From assembly GCA_014804225.1 (NCBI GenBank), contig JAAVAF010000074.1, positions 1 to 14,015 on the forward strand: a DNA stretch of 14,015 nt. Direction: 5' to 3'. A model generated the notes under the pieces. The model did no database searches and was not told the DNA's origin. It saw nothing but the letters and a program-made list of their open reading frames with translations. Source of the DNA: Lachnospiraceae bacterium. Its GTDB lineage: Bacteria > Bacillota > Clostridia > Lachnospirales > Lachnospiraceae. This document shows positions 1 to 6,623 of this stretch, in pieces; position 1 is the stretch's first letter; the number at the start of each line of letters is the position of its first letter. Made by a program: the position numbers and the translations under genes.

Positions 1-6
1 TAAACT

Positions 7-109
7 GTATAGGGGATGAAACTCAGGGAGAGATCCTCCAGAAATGTGCTTCCTCTATACCATAAAAAGAATAAGCCCAGACCCTGTTTATCTGGGGTAT
101 AGGCTTATT
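7..109 (+). promoter_or_regulatory. structured leader upstream of the nucleosidase gene
   Basis: The 5' flank of the nucleosidase gene is rich in complementary segments. GTATAG at 7-12 can pair with CTATAC at 55-60, with a small GGAG/CTCC hairpin between them. AATAAGCC at 70-77 can pair with GGCTTATT at 102-109, or CCCAGA at 76-81 with TCTGGG at 91-96. CTATACC at 55-61 can instead pair with GGTATAG at 96-102, so two folds exclude each other. TCCTC at 51-55 is complementary to the ribosome binding site GAGGA at 114-118. No T-run follows the second hairpin, so it is not a normal terminator. I do not recognise a known riboswitch class. It may also be the tail of an upstream RNA or operon. Confidence 0.35.
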
Positions 110-133
110 ATACGAGGAGTAAGGTTATAAAAA

Positions 134-832
134 ATGAATAAAATAGGAATTATAGGAGCAATGGAGCTTGAGGTTGCCGAACTGAAGTCAAAAACAGAAG
201 TGAAAAACATTGTTGAAAAAGCAGGAATGAAGTTTCATGAAGGTACATTAAACGGTAAAGAAGTCGTTATTGTACAGTGCGGTATCGGCAAAGTAAACGC
301 GGGAATGTGCGTACAGATTTTGGCGGATTTGTTCGATGTAGACGCAGTCATCAACACAGGCGTAGCGGGATCACTTCGCGCCGAAATCAATATCGGTGAT
401 ATCGTCGTTTCAACAGATGCGTGCGAGCACGATATGGACGTAAGCGGACTTGGCTATGAGCCGGGCATCATTCCGCAGATGGAAACCTCATTTTTCAAGG
501 CTGACAGAACGCTTGTAGAGCAGGCAAAAACAGTCTGCGCAGAGGTCAATCCCGAGATTGGCGTGTATGAGGGACGTGTGGTGAGCGGCGACCAATTTAT
601 TTCGGACGGGGACACAAAGGACAGACTCATTAAGCTCTTTAGCGGTTCCTGTGCGGAGATGGAAGGCGCAGCGATTGCACACGCGGCATTTTTAAACAAG
701 ATCCCTTATGTGGTACTCCGCGCGATTTCGGATAAGGCGGACGGCAGCGCGCATATGGATTATCCGGAATTTGAACGTGCAGCAGCAGCACATTGCGCGA
801 AACTTGTAGAAAATTTGGTTGTAAGGATATAA
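134..832 (+). CDS. mtnN: 5'-methylthioadenosine/S-adenosylhomocysteine nucleosidase
   Basis: This cytoplasmic enzyme hydrolyses the glycosidic bond of MTA and SAH, releasing adenine plus methylthioribose or S-ribosylhomocysteine. It serves methionine salvage and the activated methyl cycle. The 232-residue length is normal for the family. The N-terminal GIIGAMELEV places the family's general acid/base Glu at residue 13. NTGVAGSL lies at 74-81, and SCAEMEGAAIAHAA around 172-185 carries the ribose-binding Met-Glu pair (M176, E177). AISDKAD at 197-203 carries the catalytic Asp (D200). The start is fixed by GAGGAGT at 114-120, though the spacing of 13 bases is long and the leader may control it. 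The hydrolase-fold gene begins three bases after the stop, so the genes are probably co-transcribed. Confidence 0.95.
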   Translation: MNKIGIIGAMELEVAELKSKTEVKNIVEKAGMKFHEGTLNGKEVVIVQCGIGKVNAGMCVQILADLFDVDAVINTGVAGSLRAEINIGDIVVSTDACEHDMDVSGLGYEPGIIPQMETSFFKADRTLVEQAKTVCAEVNPEIGVYEGRVVSGDQFISDGDTKDRLIKLFSGSCAEMEGAAIAHAAFLNKIPYVVLRAISDKADGSAHMDYPEFERAAAAHCAKLVENLVVRI

Positions 833-835
833 AAC

Positions 836-1873
836 ATGAAAATGTTTACGGAGAACTTAAAAAAATTAGGAAAATCCGCATTGACGGGAATTTTTGCAAG
901 TGTCGTAATTACGCTATTGTGGTTTGCGCTTTTTGGACAAAAAAGTGTGAAAGTGCTTGCGCTTGCAATTTTCAGTGCGGCGGTGATCTTATTTGTCTTA
1001 AAGCTTGTATATGATTTTGTGATAGAGAAGCTAGGTGTTACCAAAAAATTTTTGGCGGACGAGCTGTTTATTTTGTTTGCATTAATCGCTTTTTTCAGCA
1101 CCACGATTTGTGCGTTTGCGCCTGTGCTGTTGTTTACGCCCGTGCATAATCAGAGGGCAGAACGCAGTTTAAATGCGTATGTACAAAGCGGAATCGTTGA
1201 AGAGATCCGTTTTGATACGGACAGTGGCACGCTTAGCGGCTGGATGTTGCGAAACGGACAGGGAAGCGCTCCGGCGGTGCTTTATTTTGGCAAAAATAGT
1301 GAGGACGCTGCAGGACGAATTTTGGAACTGTTAGAAAATGAGAATATGAGTTCGATTTTTAGCGGCTATCATTTTGTTTGTGTTGACTACCCCGAATATG
1401 GAAACAGTGAGGGCGCCGCATCGGAAAAAAGCTTCAAGCGTATGGGGCTCGATGCGTATGATTATCTGATAAACAGAAGTGATGTAAGTAATGTAATTCT
1501 TATGGGATATGGAATCGGCTCAGGTGTCGCAAATTATGTGGCAAGCGAACGACAGCCGAGCGGATTGATATTGTTAGCGCCATATGCGGACGGCTATGAT
1601 TTGTATAACAGTTATGCAAACGTGTTCCACGGACCGTTAAGAGGACTTGTGAGTTTTAAGATGCGTGCTGTGAAGTTTGCGGAAAAAGTGAATGTCAAGC
1701 CGCTTCTTCTGGTGTCAAATACAGATAAGGTGGTTTCCTATGAAAGCGGCGTAAAGCTTGTGGAAAAATATAAAAACGGCTGCAACTTTGTGACAATGGA
1801 CGGTATCGGGCATGATGATTTTTGGGAATCGCAGGAGGTTTTGGATGAAATTAAAAAATATCTTGCAAGGTAA
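836..1873 (+). CDS. membrane-anchored alpha/beta-hydrolase-fold protein lacking the nucleophile serine
   Basis: This 345-residue protein has hydrophobic membrane segments at about 17-34, 38-60 and 77-101, followed by an alpha/beta-hydrolase domain from about 120. The domain resembles the ABHD13/Bem46-like hydrolases: VDYPEYGNSEG at 183-193, the elbow region MGYGIGSG at 223-230, SNTDKVVS at 294-301 supplying the acid Asp (D297), and GIGHDDFW at 323-330 supplying the His (H326). In the usual Gly-x-Ser-x-Gly elbow, the serine position is Gly226 (codon GGA at 1511-1513). It therefore keeps the Asp and His but probably lacks the nucleophile. It may be a non-catalytic or binding protein. AAGGAT at 823-828 serves ATG 836; ATG 842 is a possible alternative start. 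Confidence 0.75.
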   Translation: MKMFTENLKKLGKSALTGIFASVVITLLWFALFGQKSVKVLALAIFSAAVILFVLKLVYDFVIEKLGVTKKFLADELFILFALIAFFSTTICAFAPVLLFTPVHNQRAERSLNAYVQSGIVEEIRFDTDSGTLSGWMLRNGQGSAPAVLYFGKNSEDAAGRILELLENENMSSIFSGYHFVCVDYPEYGNSEGAASEKSFKRMGLDAYDYLINRSDVSNVILMGYGIGSGVANYVASERQPSGLILLAPYADGYDLYNSYANVFHGPLRGLVSFKMRAVKFAEKVNVKPLLLVSNTDKVVSYESGVKLVEKYKNGCNFVTMDGIGHDDFWESQEVLDEIKKYLAR

Positions 1874-2132
1874 AATTTTTCCGGCAGCAGTTATCGCGCT
1901 TTTTGGCGCGTGGGTTAGTCTGCTTGTATGTACCATTATCGGGGAAAGCGGTGTGGTGAAATGCTTTTTGCCGTTCTGGCTGTTTCTGTTTTTTACCGTT
2001 TCGGATATCGTGCTTGACAAAATACCGTTAACGGCAAAATGGAAGTGGTTTAAGCCTGTGGCGCTTGTGGCGGAAGGCACAGTGATTTTACTTGCATTTG
2101 CGGTATTGAATGCTTTGGTAAGGTTGTTTTGA
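1845..2132 (+). CDS. small three-helix membrane protein, unknown function
   Basis: The frame is open from an ATG at 1812, but the likely start is ATG 1845, which has a near-ideal AGGAGG at 1833-1838 six bases upstream. This gives a 95-residue protein whose first 29 bases overlap the end of the hydrolase-fold gene, implying translational coupling. Three hydrophobic stretches (about 10-31, 38-55 and 71-92) suggest three membrane helices with short, basic loops. I recognise no family motif. The overlap suggests it works with the membrane-anchored hydrolase-fold protein, possibly as a partner in the same membrane. That is inference only. Confidence 0.7.
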   Translation: MKLKNILQGKIFPAAVIALFGAWVSLLVCTIIGESGVVKCFLPFWLFLFFTVSDIVLDKIPLTAKWKWFKPVALVAEGTVILLAFAVLNALVRLF

Positions 2133-2196
2133 TTTTTACGGGGAATGAGCTGGTTGTGATGGCTGTAAGGCAGTTGGCGAAATAGGGAGGTTATGT

Positions 2197-4182
2197 ATGA
2201 GCATACATTTTGGCGTGGATTATTATCCGGAGCATTGGGAGCGGGAGCGTTGGGAAACGGACGCAAAGCTGATGAAAGAAATGGGTGTACAGGTCGTACG
2301 AATGGCGGAGTTTTCATGGTTTAAAATGGAGCCGCAGGAGGGTGAGTTTCATTTTGAGTGGCTAGAGGATGCTGTAAATCTGCTCAATCAGTATGGCATT
2401 AAAACCATACTCGGAACACCGACGGCTGCGCCGCCGAAGTGGATGCTTGATAAGAATCCCGAAATACAGCCGATTGACAGAGAAGGCAGAAGAAGGCGTT
2501 TTGGCGGAAGGCATCATGATTGCCAGTCGAACGAGGTGTATCGTGCGCACATCAAACGATTTGTGACAGCAATGTCAGAAAAATTTGCAGATAATCCCGG
2601 CGTGATCGGGTGGCAGATTGACAATGAACTTGGAAACTCTCACGCGGATTTGTGTATGTGTAATGCATGCAGACTGAATTTTGAAAAGTGGCTCTTACGA
2701 AAATATGGGAAGATTGAGCGGTTAAATGAAGCGTGGGGAACAGCGTTTTGGAGTCAGGGCTACAACAAGTTTTCACAGATTGGTACGCCGCTTGTGACGG
2801 TAGTCGGTGAGAACCCGTCCGCGATGCTTGATTGGAAGTGTTTCTGTTCGGATTTGATTGTGGATTTTGCAAAATGGCAGGCGGATATCATTCGGGAGAA
2901 ATGCCCGAATCATTTTATTACGCATAACTATATGTGCTTTGACGACAAAGTGAATTATTACGATTTGGGTGAATTGTTGGATTTTGTGTCGAATGATGTT
3001 TATCCGGCGGGACACTGGCACCCTCAGCCGCATCAACCGCTTTACGAAACAGCTGCGGCGCATGATGTGGTGCGCAGTTACAAAAAGCAGCCGTTCTGGA
3101 TCATGGAGCAGCAGTCGGGAATTGCAGGCTGGGAAATTATGGGAAGACTGCCGAAACCGGGGCAAATTTCAGCGTGGGCAATGCAGTCGGTGGCACACGG
3201 CGCGGACGCCGTCGTATTTTTCCGGTGGCGCACCTGTGCGATGGGAACGGAGCAGTTTTGGCACGGTATTTTGGGACATAGCGGCAAGCCGGGAAGAGTT
3301 TATGATGAAATAAAGCATTTAACGGAAACGTTTGCAAAACATATGGATGCGTTTGAGGGCAGTATGCCAAATCCTGAGGTGGCGATTGTATACAATGTGA
3401 GGCAGAATTATGCCTTTCAGATACAGCCGCATCACCCGAAGCTCACATATGTCAAGGAGATTTACAAGTATTACAGGGCATTTTATGAGAAGAAGATTCC
3501 TGTGGATTTTGTGCAGGACACGGATGATTTGTCGAAGTATAAACTGGTGATTGCGCCGCTGCAGTTTTTGATGATACCGGAGTTGGAGCAGCACTATTTT
3601 GACTATGTGGAAAACGGCGGGCATCTGGTGCTGACGATGCGCACGGGCGTGAAGGATGCGACCAATTTGTGCATGACGGACAGAGAGCTTCCCGGGCGGC
3701 TTGGCGACCTTTGCGGGATTACGATACCGGAATATGACTGCCTGCTGGAGGCGACAGGCGGTGTGCTTTACGGGAAAAAAGAGTATCTGATTAAAAAGTG
3801 GTGCGATCTTATTGAACTGAAGGGTGCAAGGTCACTGGCAGAATATTCCACGGGTTTTTACAAACAGTTGCCAGCGGTTACCGAAAATAAGTATGAAAAG
3901 GGAATTGCGTGGTATATCGGTACGGAGCCGGGGAATGATCTGATGGAGGACTTGGTGGAGTATTTTACAAGGCGAAGCGATGTTGCAACACTCGGTACCG
4001 CAGCGGATGAGGTGGAAATGATCACGCGTGAAACATCGGACAGTATTTGGCTTTTTGTGATCAATCATACGGACGATGAGCAGGTTTATCATTTGCACGG
4101 CTGGTATGAGATGGTTGAGGGCGAACGGGAAGAGTTTTTGCAGCCGTTTGAGGTGCAGTTGTTTGTGAAGAGAAAAAAGTAG
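2197..4182 (+). CDS. beta-galactosidase, glycoside hydrolase family 42
   Basis: This retaining glycosidase removes terminal beta-galactose from oligosaccharides. With no signal peptide it should be cytoplasmic and act on imported sugars. At 661 residues it has normal GH42 length: TIM barrel (about 1-385), a trimerisation domain with a glutamine-amidotransferase-like fold (about 390-590) and a small C-terminal beta domain. GWQIDNELGNSHAD contains the acid/base Glu144, and PFWIMEQQSG contains the nucleophile Glu304. C109, C153, C155 and C158 match the four zinc ligands of the Thermus A4 enzyme with a uniform shift of three residues. GGGAGG at 2185-2190 precedes the start by six bases. No sugar transporter or regulator is adjacent, so substrate uptake must be encoded elsewhere. 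The terminator at 4187-4231 ends the operon. Confidence 0.95.
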   Translation: MSIHFGVDYYPEHWERERWETDAKLMKEMGVQVVRMAEFSWFKMEPQEGEFHFEWLEDAVNLLNQYGIKTILGTPTAAPPKWMLDKNPEIQPIDREGRRRRFGGRHHDCQSNEVYRAHIKRFVTAMSEKFADNPGVIGWQIDNELGNSHADLCMCNACRLNFEKWLLRKYGKIERLNEAWGTAFWSQGYNKFSQIGTPLVTVVGENPSAMLDWKCFCSDLIVDFAKWQADIIREKCPNHFITHNYMCFDDKVNYYDLGELLDFVSNDVYPAGHWHPQPHQPLYETAAAHDVVRSYKKQPFWIMEQQSGIAGWEIMGRLPKPGQISAWAMQSVAHGADAVVFFRWRTCAMGTEQFWHGILGHSGKPGRVYDEIKHLTETFAKHMDAFEGSMPNPEVAIVYNVRQNYAFQIQPHHPKLTYVKEIYKYYRAFYEKKIPVDFVQDTDDLSKYKLVIAPLQFLMIPELEQHYFDYVENGGHLVLTMRTGVKDATNLCMTDRELPGRLGDLCGITIPEYDCLLEATGGVLYGKKEYLIKKWCDLIELKGARSLAEYSTGFYKQLPAVTENKYEKGIAWYIGTEPGNDLMEDLVEYFTRRSDVATLGTAADEVEMITRETSDSIWLFVINHTDDEQVYHLHGWYEMVEGEREEFLQPFEVQLFVKRKK

Positions 4183-4186
4183 GTAG

Positions 4187-4231
4187 ATAAAAATCCATTT
4201 GCAACGTTTTGTTTGCGTGGATTTTTATTTA
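4187..4231 (+). terminator. Rho-independent terminator of the nucleosidase-galactosidase operon
   Basis: An 11-base perfect stem (ATAAAAATCCA at 4187-4197 with TGGATTTTTAT at 4218-4228) is extended by GCAA/TTGC inside the loop. The run TTTTTATTT follows, four bases after the galactosidase stop. The A-rich left arm means it could also work on the opposite strand. Confidence 0.85.
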
Positions 4232-4363
4232 TGTGCAGTAAAAGTTAAGATACTACCGAAAATACTACCAAAGAAGTATGGGAATATCGGCGTAAGATTG
4301 CTAAAATCAAGATACACAAGCTGCTTGATGATAAAATATTTTAAAGAAGAAGGAGGAAACGAT

Positions 4364-4978
4364 ATGTATTTATTATCTCTTTTTGTGTTTATGGTGTTGG
4401 TCATAGGTTTTATGGCAATCACAGGCGGAGGCGGTCTTCAAGGGCTGGTATATTTCATTGATATGCCGAGCGTTATCATATTGGTTTTATTGATTGTGCC
4501 AATGCTTTTGAATGCAGGTGTTTTGAAGGACCTAAACAATGCTTTTCGCCTTGGAGCAAAACGGAAAGCGCAGGCGGAACGATTGGAACTGATGCGCGCT
4601 GTGGAAGCAGTGTCCTTTACCATTAAGGCGTTGTGGACTGCGGGAATATTCAGTGTGCTCTTTCAGTTTAGTATTGCGATTATGAGAAATGCGCCTGATG
4701 CGGAGTTGGCATTTCTCTATACGGCAGTTTCCTTGATACCGTTGTCGTATACTACGTTTTTCGTGATTTTGCTGTTGCCCTTGCGGACACGGCTGAATTT
4801 GCAGTTAAATATGCTTTGTGAAGACAATGTCAAGTCTGACATTGTCAATAATGACACCATCAAGGATAGCGCGATCGATGCGGAGATTGTTAAGACAGAC
4901 AGAATCAGTGCGGGGAATGGCGAAATGCAGGTTATTGAACAGAAACATGAGGAGTTTGACGGTAAAAGGACGAAATGA
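4364..4978 (+). CDS. MotA-like four-helix membrane protein
   Basis: This is a 204-residue membrane protein related in pattern to flagellar stator MotA and other MotA/TolQ/ExbB proton channels. Four hydrophobic segments lie at about 2-19, 34-50, 84-107 and 118-140. GGGGLQGLVYFIDMPSVIIL at 21-40 matches the MotA signature in which a glycine-rich stretch precedes FID-x-PS. Residues 79-145 follow the MotA helix 3/4 pattern, with LWTAG at the start of helix 3 and a proline-ended helix 4 (P139). The cytoplasmic loop between helices 2 and 3 is only about 33 residues, against roughly 90 in MotA, so the FliG-contacting region is missing. A charged tail of about 55 residues follows. The open frame extends upstream to 4199, but AGGAGG at 4351-4356 selects ATG 4364. 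It overlaps the LuxR-type gene by ATGA. Confidence 0.7.
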   Translation: MYLLSLFVFMVLVIGFMAITGGGGLQGLVYFIDMPSVIILVLLIVPMLLNAGVLKDLNNAFRLGAKRKAQAERLELMRAVEAVSFTIKALWTAGIFSVLFQFSIAIMRNAPDAELAFLYTAVSLIPLSYTTFFVILLLPLRTRLNLQLNMLCEDNVKSDIVNNDTIKDSAIDAEIVKTDRISAGNGEMQVIEQKHEEFDGKRTK

Positions 4979-5628
4979 TTATGAGGAGAAAAGGACAGGT
5001 GCTGCTTTCTCTGATTCTGTATATCCTTATTCTTGCGGGTGCGCTCCATTTTGATCTGTGGAAGCTGATTGACATCAGGCTTATTCTGTTGATGGTTTTG
5101 GGTACGGTTGTTCTGACGCTTCCGTTTTATGAGAAGGGTATCAGCCGCGGGGAACTTGGCTATATTTTTGGGAGAAAGGCAATCGAGGCGGGATTTATTC
5201 AGACGTTTTTGCTTCTTTTTATGGAGCTGCAAAGTTATGAGGATAATTATGAGAATAAAAGTGCGCTTTTGCGAGATATTGCGATGAGCTTTCGACCGCT
5301 TTTGTATGGGTTTTGTATGCAGATTCTCTTTTCGGAGAAGGGTGAGGAGAAGCGCGGGGAAACGGACCTGGTGAAAAGCAGAGCGGAGGATGAAGAAAAA
5401 GCGGACTTGAATTTGTCGGAGAAACTCAAAGCTTACGGATTGACGAAGCGTGAACTTGAGATTGCAGGTCTGATTGCGGAAGGAAAGTCAAACGGTGAGA
5501 TTGCCGAACAGCTATACATATCGGAAACCACCGTGAAAAAGCATGTCTCGAATATTTTTGAAAAAATGGGGATTAGCAAACGCGAGGAATTGATTCGGAT
5601 TGCGTTTGGCGGGAAAGAACCCCTTTGA
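4975..5628 (+). CDS. MotA-like membrane domain fused to LuxR-type DNA-binding domain
   Basis: This 217-residue protein is a membrane-embedded transcription regulator. Hydrophobic segments lie at about 8-25, 33-52, 67-86 and 102-119. They echo MotA: FDLWKLIDIRLILLMVLGTV resembles the helix 2 signature, AIEAGFIQTFLLLFMELQS the start of helix 3, and LLYGFCMQILF the YG-containing helix 4. A charged linker (121-150) leads to a complete LuxR/FixJ HTH at about 155-212: LTKRELEIAGLIAEGKSNGEIAEQLYIS, then TTVKKHVSNIFEKMGI (given here in two pieces). There is no receiver domain. The start overlaps the previous stop as ATGA, with AAAGGA at 4965-4970; ATG 4981 is a better-spaced alternative. Coupling to the MotA-like gene suggests one complex that signals from membrane to DNA. 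The HTH call is sure; the MotA relation is from pattern only. Confidence 0.75.
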   Translation: MIMRRKGQVLLSLILYILILAGALHFDLWKLIDIRLILLMVLGTVVLTLPFYEKGISRGELGYIFGRKAIEAGFIQTFLLLFMELQSYEDNYENKSALLRDIAMSFRPLLYGFCMQILFSEKGEEKRGETDLVKSRAEDEEKADLNLSEKLKAYGLTKRELEIAGLIAEGKSNGEIAEQLYISETTVKKHVSNIFEKMGISKREELIRIAFGGKEPL

Positions 5629-5637
5629 TATTCTTTT
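5614..5637 (+). terminator. weak possible terminator after the LuxR-type gene
   Basis: AAAGAA at 5614-5619 can pair with TTCTTT at 5631-5636, and the T-run continues. The stem is short and AT-only, so termination here would be inefficient. The stem lies partly inside the coding end. Confidence 0.25.
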
Positions 5638-5661
5638 TTATTGGTTTTGACTGTAGAAATC

Positions 5662-5690
5662 TTGTAAAAACAAGGGTGAGAGCATATAAT
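5662..5690 (+). promoter_or_regulatory. sigma-A-type promoter of the small antitoxin-like gene
   Basis: TTGTAA at 5662-5667 and a perfect TATAAT at 5685-5690 are separated by exactly 17 bases. The gene's ribosome binding site AAGGAGG (5702-5708) follows at once, giving a very short 5' leader. Confidence 0.7.
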
Positions 5691-5714
5691 AATAAAAGAG
5701 GAAGGAGGCGTTTT

Positions 5715-5984
5715 ATGCAGTCTATGGCTTTAAAAATAAATCACCTGCTGGAAGATTTGGAAGAAGAGGATTACGACAAGGCTGTTTCCTATATAGAATT
5801 TTTAGTCAGTGTCAGAAAAAGGGAGAAAAAAAAGAAAGAAGCGCTAACAGAAGACAGAGAAGATGTGGAGTCGATTGTTAAATCTCTAACGGGCATTATT
5901 CCGGATACAGGAAAAACGCTGGAAGAATACAGGAATGAAAGGCTGAAATCAAAGTATGGAAACCAGGGGATTTCCTGCTGTTAA
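5715..5984 (+). CDS. small antitoxin-like protein without a recognisable toxin
   Basis: This is an 89-residue, highly charged protein. ALKINHLLEDLEEEDYDKAV and YIEFLVSVRKREKKK form two amphipathic helices of the kind seen in DUF2281- or VapB-like antitoxins (MKEKI...LPEEEL..VLDFIEFL). The tail LTGIIPDTGKTLEEYRNERL followed by KSKYG resembles the C-terminal toxin-binding tails of VapB-type antitoxins, which often end in ERLKKKYG. AAGGAGG at 5702-5708 sets ATG 5715 with six bases of spacing. Such antitoxins are normally followed within a few bases by a PIN-domain or other toxin gene. Here 5985-6050 holds nothing recognisable, and a broken copy of the LuxR gene begins after it. It could be an orphan antitoxin or an unrelated helical protein. 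Confidence 0.6.
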   Translation: MQSMALKINHLLEDLEEEDYDKAVSYIEFLVSVRKREKKKKEALTEDREDVESIVKSLTGIIPDTGKTLEEYRNERLKSKYGNQGISCC

Positions 5985-6367
5985 TTGGTAAAGAGACTTG
6001 ATAAATATGGAGAGCCAGTTAAATTAACAATAAGCCAAAGAAAACTGCATTTGTATGGATTTTGTATGCAGATTCTCTTTTCGGAGAAGAGTGAGGAGAA
6101 GCGTGGCGAAACAGATCCTGTGAAAAGCAGTGTGGAGGATGAAGAAAAAGAGGACTTGAATTTGTCGGAGAAACTCAAAGCTTATGGATTAACGAAGCGA
6201 GAGCTTGAGATTGCAGGTATGATTGCGGAAGGAAAGTCAAACGGAGAAATTGCCGAGCAGTTATACATATCGAAAACCACCGTAAAAAAGCATGCTTCGA
6301 ATATTTTTGAAAAATGGGGATTAGCAGACGCGAAGAATTAGTACAGATTGCGTTTGATGGAAAGTGA
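5985..6367 (+). pseudogene. frameshifted partial copy of the LuxR-type regulator
   Basis: From about 6047 to 6364 the DNA is a close copy of 5298-5613, at a constant offset of 749 until the lesion. It covers the last part of helix 4 (YGFCMQILF), the charged linker and the whole HTH. The reading frame enters from unrelated sequence (5985-6046, only a TTG start and no good ribosome binding site). In the copy, the A-run at 6310-6314 has five A where the parent has six (5561-5566). This one-base deletion turns EKMGIS into EKWGLA and stops at 6341, while the original frame would continue to the TGA at 6365-6367. The copy lacks the first three membrane helices. It is best read as a degraded duplicate; a truncated HTH protein of about 95 residues is a remote possibility. 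Confidence 0.8.
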
Positions 6368-6378
6368 ATAATCATTTT

Positions 6379-6428
6379 AGGTTCCATAAATATATCTGAT
6401 TTGGATAGTATTTATGGAACTTTTTGTA
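6379..6428 (+). terminator. Rho-independent terminator
   Basis: GTTCCATAAATA at 6381-6392 pairs perfectly with TATTTATGGAAC at 6409-6420, extended by TATC/GATA towards the loop. TTTTTG follows. It closes the region containing the antitoxin-like gene and the LuxR copy. Confidence 0.85.
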
Positions 6429-6503
6429 TTTGAAACTTTAAAGTATATTATTTTTTTGAACAGTGTTATGATGGGAACAGAAAAGACAAAAATACAGTTT
6501 ACA

Positions 6504-6566
6504 TTGATTTAAATATATGAACATGATAAAATTTAAAAAATGATATAATAATTCATATTTTTAAAT
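6504..6566 (+). promoter_or_regulatory. candidate promoters and dyad for the surface-protein gene
   Basis: The 195 bases between the terminator and the surface-protein gene are very AT-rich. Two promoter readings fit: TTGATT at 6504-6509 with TAAAAT at 6527-6532 (17 apart), or an extended -10 TGATATAAT at 6541-6549 with no clear -35. The second lies in the loop of a dyad, ATTTAAAAAATGA at 6531-6543 against TCAT plus TTTTTAAAT at 6553-6566 with one bulged A. AT-rich DNA gives such matches by chance, so the choice is uncertain. Confidence 0.4.
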
Positions 6567-6623
6567 ATTTTTGTTATCAATTAGCAAAAAGCAGATTGCG
6601 TTATACTTGAATGGGAGGTAGTT

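Noticed and set aside
836..1014. Overlapping + strand frame from 793
   Set aside because: It overlaps both the nucleosidase end and the hydrolase-fold start in another frame and has no protein-like features.
1812..1844. Upstream ATG for the small membrane protein
   Set aside because: It has no ribosome binding site. ATG 1845 has AGGAGG at ideal spacing.
2133..2196. Short open stretch reading FTGNELVVMAVRQLAK before the galactosidase
   Set aside because: Only about 16 codons, with no start or ribosome binding site. It could be a decayed gene end, but nothing supports a specific identity.
4199..4363. 55-residue N-terminal extension of the MotA-like protein
   Set aside because: The frame is open, but it starts inside the terminator hairpin and has no ribosome binding site. 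AGGAGG directly precedes ATG 4364, and the extension is not hydrophobic or MotA-like.
5647..5652. TTGACT as -35 for the antitoxin-like gene
   Set aside because: It lies 32 bases from TATAAT; TTGTAA at 5662 has the correct 17-base spacing.
6579..6604. A third relic of the LuxR 3' end (ATTAGCA and CAGATTGCGTT recur in order)
   Set aside because: Only two short matches of 7 and 11 bases with altered spacing. This may be chance in AT-rich DNA.
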